Below are positions 60,026-64,000 of a stretch of 64,000 nucleotides of DNA, one piece after another. Numbering within the stretch: position 1 is the first letter of the stretch; the number at the start of each line of letters is the position of its first letter. The stretch is from Kribbella solani (GTDB taxonomy: Bacteria > Actinomycetota > Actinomycetes > Propionibacteriales > Kribbellaceae): contig NZ_JACHNF010000001.1 in NCBI RefSeq assembly GCF_014205295.1, positions 1,736,001-1,800,000 on the forward strand, given 5' to 3'. A program made the translations under genes and the position numbers. Under the pieces are notes generated by a model, which was not told the origin of the DNA, ran no database searches, and was given only the letters and a program-made list of their open reading frames with translations.

Positions 60026-60256
60026 ATGACTACAGCACTCGCCCCGAGTTCGGCCCTGTCGGCCGCGGATCGTTGTGACCGCTGCGGTGCGCAGGCCTAC
60101 GTCCGCGTCACTCTGACCAGTGGTGGGGAGCTGCTCTTCTGCGCCCACCACGGCCGGGAGCACTCGGAGAAGCTGCGCGACATCGCGATCACGATCCACG
60201 ACGAGACCGGGCGGCTCGAAGCCACTCCGGCAGTAGCCGCGGAAGACGAGCGGTAA
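60026..60256 (+). CDS. DUF7455 family protein
   Basis: 76 residues. CDRCGAQAYVRV carries a CxxC pair and LLFCAHHGREHSEKLR adds Cys and His, giving a likely zinc ribbon; the family lies next to parE and the principal sigma factor gene in actinobacteria. Function unknown. Followed by a perfect hairpin terminator. Confidence 0.88.
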   Translation: MTTALAPSSALSAADRCDRCGAQAYVRVTLTSGGELLFCAHHGREHSEKLRDIAITIHDETGRLEATPAVAAEDER

Positions 60257-60310
60257 CAGCACAGGTTGTCCTAAACGCGCCGACGGCGGCGCCAAAGTCA
60301 TACAGGCTTC

Positions 60311-60343
60311 GATGGCGGTCACCTGGTCCAGGTGACCGCCATC
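60311..60343. terminator. Long perfect bidirectional terminator hairpin
   Basis: A perfect 14-bp stem (GATGGCGGTCACCT with its complement) and a GGTCC loop, which can extend to 16 bp, followed by CTTCTGTGT. Lies between converging genes. Confidence 0.85.
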
Positions 60344-60351
60344 CTTCTGTG

Positions 60352-61836
60352 TCAGACAACCGGCACGTCCGGACCGGGCCCGTGCCGCCGCAGCTCCTGC
60401 CACGCTCGCGCCAGCCGGCTGACCGCGTCGTCGAGCACTTGCTCGGAGTAGGCGAACGGAACCCTCAGGTAGTCGTCGTGGTTCCCCGACGGATCCATCG
60501 CCTGCCCTGCCACCACCTCGACGCCGTGCCGCAACGCGACCTGGGCGAACACCCGCGCGTCGGTACCGGGCAGGCGAATCCACAACGCCGACCCACCGGT
60601 CGGCGCGGTCCACTCCCATTCGGGTAGTCGCTCTGTCAGCAACTCTCCCATCAGCTTCTTCCGCGCCGTCGCCAGCCGCGCCCGTCGCGCGGTCAACTCG
60701 GTCAGCCGCGGCAAGAGCCGAGCCGTCAGGGCCTGATCGATCACCGGGCTGCCGAGATCGGCCAGCGCCTTGTGCCGCGCGAGTCGTTCGGCGAGCGGGC
60801 GCGACGCCCGGATCCACCCGATCCGCAATCCACCCCAAACCGCCTTCGACACCGACCCGATGGTCAGCACCTCCGCGTCATCCGGCGCGTACGCGGCAAG
60901 TGGTGGCGGGATCTCCGGCCCGGCCGGATCCCAGGCCGAGTACGCGTTGTCCTCGACCAGTACGACGCCGTGCCGCGCCGCGAGCTCGGCCACCTGGCGG
61001 CGGCGGTTCGCCGACATGAGCTGCCCGGTCGGGTTGTGGAACGTCGGCATCACGAAAGCCATCGCCGGCTGATGCTCCGCGAACGCGGCCGCCAGCAGAT
61101 CGGGGCGTACGCCGGCATCGTCCAGCGGTACGCCGACCACCCGGCCGCCGGCCGCACCGAACAGGTCGAAACACCCAGGCCAACTGGGCTGCTCGATCAC
61201 GACCGCGGCGCCGTTGCGCAGGTACATCTGCGTCACCAACGCGATCGCCTGATGCGCGCCGGTGGTCACCACGATCTCGTCCGATGCCGTCGGCAGGCCC
61301 GATTCGGTGAAGTGTTCCGCGATCCGCTCGCGCAGCACCGGGAGGCCGCGCGGGTGATAGCCGACGTCGCCGAGCAGCACCGGCAGGTCGGTCGATGCCA
61401 GCTCGGACAGCTCCGACGAAAGCTCGGGCAGCCCAGGATCGACGGCGTACGTGAGGGAGATGACCTCCCCCGGACCGACCGTGATGCGATGGAAGAGTGA
61501 TTCCGCGTACCCCGTGGTCATCCGCGTGTCGGCACGGGAACGCCCGCGACCGGCGGCGCGCGCGACCGTCGTACCGCTGCCCCGGCGGCTTTCGACGAGA
61601 CCGCGGGCGCGCAGTTCGTCGTACGCCGAGACGACCGTCGAACGGCTGATCGCCAATGACTCGGCCAGCCGTCGCTCGGCGGGGAGGCGGGCGCCGACCG
61701 GCAGCTCGGCCGAACCGATCAGCGCGGCGATCTCGTCGGCCAGCCGCCGGTACAGGCCACCGCCCCGCCCGGTCAGCCGGTGGCCGATCAGGTCAGCCAG
61801 CGTGGCCGGGTCGAAACTGTCCCCAGAACGGTCCAC
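60352..61836 (-). CDS. MocR-type PLP-dependent regulator
   Basis: 494 residues. GntR winged helix at 30-90 (RLPAERRLAESLAISRSTVVSAYDELRARGLV), then a fold type I aminotransferase domain with PLP Lys in SVSKAVWGG and HNPTG. As in PdxR/GabR/TauR it probably senses an amino acid aldimine. Divergent from a LysE-family exporter gene, which it likely regulates. GTG with GAGGAG 2-3 nt before it. Confidence 0.92.
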   Translation of the reverse strand: MDRSGDSFDPATLADLIGHRLTGRGGGLYRRLADEIAALIGSAELPVGARLPAERRLAESLAISRSTVVSAYDELRARGLVESRRGSGTTVARAAGRGRSRADTRMTTGYAESLFHRITVGPGEVISLTYAVDPGLPELSSELSELASTDLPVLLGDVGYHPRGLPVLRERIAEHFTESGLPTASDEIVVTTGAHQAIALVTQMYLRNGAAVVIEQPSWPGCFDLFGAAGGRVVGVPLDDAGVRPDLLAAAFAEHQPAMAFVMPTFHNPTGQLMSANRRRQVAELAARHGVVLVEDNAYSAWDPAGPEIPPPLAAYAPDDAEVLTIGSVSKAVWGGLRIGWIRASRPLAERLARHKALADLGSPVIDQALTARLLPRLTELTARRARLATARKKLMGELLTERLPEWEWTAPTGGSALWIRLPGTDARVFAQVALRHGVEVVAGQAMDPSGNHDDYLRVPFAYSEQVLDDAVSRLARAWQELRRHGPGPDVPVV

Positions 61837-61857
61837 TTCTCCTCGAATTGGCTCGGG

Positions 61858-61902
61858 TGGACTGGTTGTCGCCTGGCCAGACTAATGCCTGTCAGCAGTC
61901 CA
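61858..61902. promoter_or_regulatory. Operator candidate between MocR and LysE genes
   Basis: TGGACTG (61858-61864) and its exact complement CAGTCCA (61896-61902) frame the divergent promoter region, with a CTGGCCAG palindrome inside (61873-61880). Confidence 0.45.
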
Positions 61903-61925
61903 GTTCACAAAGGAGACAGCAGCGG

Positions 61926-62552
61926 ATGGGGATCGGACAGGTGCTGGGATTCGCCGGCGCGACGGCGGTGGTGGCCGGAGTGCCCGGCCCGAACAACCTC
62001 TACATCTCGCTCCGGAGCCTGACCCAGGGACGGCGGGCGGGCGTCGTGTCCGCGTTCGCGATCGAGACCGCCTCGCTCGTGTACATCGTGGTCGCCGCGT
62101 TCGGTCTCGCCACGCTGGTGAAGGCTTCGCCGGCGCTGTTCACGACGATCACGGTCATCGGCGCGCTCTACCTTGCGTATCTCGGCGTGAAGATGCTGCG
62201 GGCGCCGGTCGCGGAGCAGTCCACCGGTCTGCAGGCCGCGCCGCTCGGCCGGGTGTTCCGGGACGGTGTCGTGGTGAATCTGCTGAATCCGAAGGCGATG
62301 CTGTTCTTCCTCGCGTTTCTCCCGCAGTTCACCACGCGCGGCGCCGGGCCCGATCAGCTCCGTACCGAGCTGCTGCTCCTCGGTGTCGGCGCCGCGACGA
62401 TCGGTCTCGTCTTCGACCTCTGCTACGCCGTCGGCGCCGACGCGATCGGCCGCCGCCTCGGAGCAGCCCGGACCGCAACCCGCCGACGCAACCTGGTAGT
62501 CGCCGCGATCTACCTCGGGCTGTCCGCGTTCGCCCTAGTCAGCGCACTTTGA
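61926..62552 (+). CDS. LysE-family amino acid exporter
   Basis: 208 residues, six helices. GVPGPNNLYISLRS after helix 1 and NLLNPKAMLFFLAFLPQF are LysE/RhtB signatures. Exports amino acids or related compounds. AAAGGAG lies 10 nt upstream. Its stop TGA abuts the next gene's stop with no gap (TGATCA). Probably induced by the MocR regulator. Confidence 0.92.
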   Translation: MGIGQVLGFAGATAVVAGVPGPNNLYISLRSLTQGRRAGVVSAFAIETASLVYIVVAAFGLATLVKASPALFTTITVIGALYLAYLGVKMLRAPVAEQSTGLQAAPLGRVFRDGVVVNLLNPKAMLFFLAFLPQFTTRGAGPDQLRTELLLLGVGAATIGLVFDLCYAVGADAIGRRLGAARTATRRRNLVVAAIYLGLSAFALVSAL

Positions 62553-64000
62553 TCAGTGTGCTTTGGTGACGGTGGTCTTGCCGTTGGCGGATCGTACTGA
62601 CAGGAGGTCGGGTCCGACGTGCAGGCCGGTCAGTTCGAGTGTCCGCCACGGGGTGGACTCCCCCGGCGTGACCGTCAACGTCCCGCCGGGCACGTCCGGT
62701 TCAAGGCCGAGCGACGCGACCAGCACGGCAACGGCCGACGCGGCGGCCCAAGCCTGCGGACGGCACGACAGTGGATACGGCGTCGGCGTACGCTCCGCGC
62801 TCACGCCCCGCCCGCCGTACAGCTCAGGCAGCCGGTACTCGAACGCTTCCGCCGCCCGAACCAGCCCTTCGGCGTACGCAGACGCAACCTCGAACTGCCC
62901 CGCCGCGTACAAACCCTGCACCGTCATCGCGGTGTCATGCGGCCAGACGCTGCCGGTGTGATAGCCGAGCGGGTTGAACCGGGTCATTGCCGTCGACAAC
63001 GTTCGGAGACCGAAGCCGCTGTTCAGATCCGCGCCCGCGAGTACGTCGGCGACGGTCTGCTCCTCGTCCGCGTCCAGCAAACCGGTGCCGAGCAGATGAC
63101 CCATGTTCGAAGCTCGCCCAGGGACCGGGTTCTTCGCGCCGTCGAGCGCGATCGCGGGATACCCGTCCACCCAGAACGCGGCGCGGAACCGTTCCTGCAG
63201 AGCAGCAGCCCATTCACGCCACTCGTCGCCGGACTCCCCGTACGCCTCAAGCAGTTCAGCACCCTTGATCGCGGCCGCGTACGCGTACCCCTGCACTTCG
63301 CACAACGCGATCGGCGCCGTCGCCAGCGTGCCGTCGGGCCATTGCACGGCGTCGACGGAGTCCTTCCAGCCTTGATTGGCCAAGCCGTGACCGGACTCGT
63401 CGATGTACTCCAGGAAGCCGTCGCCGTCCGGGTCGGCGTACTCCTTCATCCAGGTCAGCGCACGCTTCAGATTGGGCAGCAGGTCGCCGACCTCGTCAGT
63501 CGGCATCCCCCAGCGCCAGGCCTTGTGCAGCGTGGTGATCCACAGCTGGGTGGCGTCGTGCGTGCCGTAGTACACCGCCGGAAGAACCAGGCCGCCGCCG
63601 TGGTCGGCGACCTCGGCACGCAGTTCGTGCGGGATCTTGCCCGGTTGCTCGGCCGAGCCGGCGTCGACCTTCGTACCCTGCCGGGCGGCCAGCGCGCGCA
63701 GCGTACCGGCGGCGAGACCCGGGTCGACCGGGATCAGCATGCCGGCGGAGATCAACGAGTCGCGACCGAAGAGCGTGAGGTACCACGGCGGGCCGGCGCC
63801 CAGGTAGCGATCGTCATCGGCGGCGAGTTGCAGGGCGCGTACGTCGTCCAGCGACCGTTCCAGCCAGCGCTCGACGCGCTTGTCGTCACAGCTGACGGTG
63901 ACGTCGTACATTGGCCGGTCTGTCGGCGGTTCGATCGAGAAGCCGGTCGTGGACTTCGGGAAGTCGGCGGTGACGTGCAGGGTGAGCGTGTACTCCGCGC
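62553..64000 (-). CDS. Glycogen-debranching-type amylo-alpha-1,6-glucosidase (N-terminus beyond window)
   Basis: 482 complete codons are visible to the right edge. The frame stays open upstream of ATG 63911 through LTLHVTADFPKSTTGFSIEPP, which fits the glycogen debranching N-terminal domain, so that ATG is internal. The (alpha/alpha)6 part shows WYLTLFGRDSLISAGM, HELRAEVADHG, LQLWITTLHKAWRWG-like, GYHTGSVWPHDTAMTV and RPQAWAAASA. It likely hydrolyses glucans in the cytoplasm. Start outside the window. Confidence 0.88.
   Translation of the reverse strand, partial: AEYTLTLHVTADFPKSTTGFSIEPPTDRPMYDVTVSCDDKRVERWLERSLDDVRALQLAADDDRYLGAGPPWYLTLFGRDSLISAGMLIPVDPGLAAGTLRALAARQGTKVDAGSAEQPGKIPHELRAEVADHGGGLVLPAVYYGTHDATQLWITTLHKAWRWGMPTDEVGDLLPNLKRALTWMKEYADPDGDGFLEYIDESGHGLANQGWKDSVDAVQWPDGTLATAPIALCEVQGYAYAAAIKGAELLEAYGESGDEWREWAAALQERFRAAFWVDGYPAIALDGAKNPVPGRASNMGHLLGTGLLDADEEQTVADVLAGADLNSGFGLRTLSTAMTRFNPLGYHTGSVWPHDTAMTVQGLYAAGQFEVASAYAEGLVRAAEAFEYRLPELYGGRGVSAERTPTPYPLSCRPQAWAAASAVAVLVASLGLEPDVPGGTLTVTPGESTPWRTLELTGLHVGPDLLSVRSANGKTTVTKAH

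Noticed and set aside
59712..60029. 105-codon open frame in the parE-DUF7455 spacer
   Set aside because: No ribosome site, no promoter fitting the start, and amino acid make-up unlike real proteins here.
63911..63911. ATG 63911 as start of the debranching-type gene
   Set aside because: The frame remains open to the window edge and reads as a debranching N-terminal domain, so the ATG is internal.
1..64000. CRISPR arrays, tRNA or rRNA genes
   Set aside because: No array of identical spaced repeats and no cloverleaf or rRNA sequence was recognised on either strand.

Overview
The window is chromosomal DNA from a very GC-rich actinomycete. Supporting traits are GTG starts, GTGA/ATGA start-stop overlaps, a septation protein SepH, the lprG-P55 pair, an N-terminal-GNAT protein acetyltransferase, DUF5998 and DUF7455 proteins and an Apd1-like sucrase-ferredoxin. 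The DNA is unusually rich in GTAC/CGTAC. The gene complement looks to me most like Kribbella or a related Nocardioidales/Propionibacteriales genus, but that is an impression from gene content, not a database match. I see no rRNA, tRNA, CRISPR, prophage or intact insertion sequence. The coding density is high, and 58 protein genes plus one leader peptide can be supported.

Layout: 0-10.4 kb holds a partial rhomboid protease, a chloramphenicol-efflux-like MFS, an amino acid permease, a DUF389 membrane protein, a TrmB/LuxR two-headed regulator, a secreted HNH nuclease, yaaA coupled to an aldo/keto reductase, and pepN. 10.6-17 kb holds sepH, an SDR with a severely shortened MFS protein and a divergent IS30-HTH/MarR-like regulator, then a polycysteine leader peptide followed by tandem hairpins and an unknown 145-residue protein, then a divergent HxlR regulator and NmrA-like reductase. 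17-24.4 kb is a seven-gene minus-strand sugar-acid operon: ABC importer (binding protein and two permeases), NAD-dependent dehydrogenase, ManD/RspA-like dehydratase, ROK regulator and GNAT.

24.4-36.6 kb holds a DUF4185 secreted protein, rhodanese sseA, thymidine kinase, a subtilisin, a phosphodiesterase with DUF5998, an FtsX/ATPase ABC pair, and a P450 coupled to a DmpA-type peptidase. 36.6-48 kb holds the Pat-like acetyltransferase, an ion-transporter-like membrane protein, an acyl-CoA synthetase, a FetB-like permease with DUF2630, and a two-component system divergent from an ABC exporter with repeated operator-like sites between them. 48-64 kb holds parC and parE 7 kb apart in opposite orientation, flanking lprG-P55, the Apd1-like/carbonic anhydrase pair, a GntR-TetR fusion regulator, GNAT plus alpha/beta hydrolase and a HAD phosphatase. 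DUF7455, a MocR/LysE pair and a partial glycogen-debranching-type glucosidase follow.

Two general habits stand out. Many starts are preceded by a TANNNT hexamer ending 6 or 7 nt before the start codon, which suggests leaderless transcripts. Many convergent gene pairs overlap or abut at their stop codons. The most interesting single feature is the probable cysteine-responsive attenuator at about 14.95-15.1 kb, which controls a protein of unknown function.
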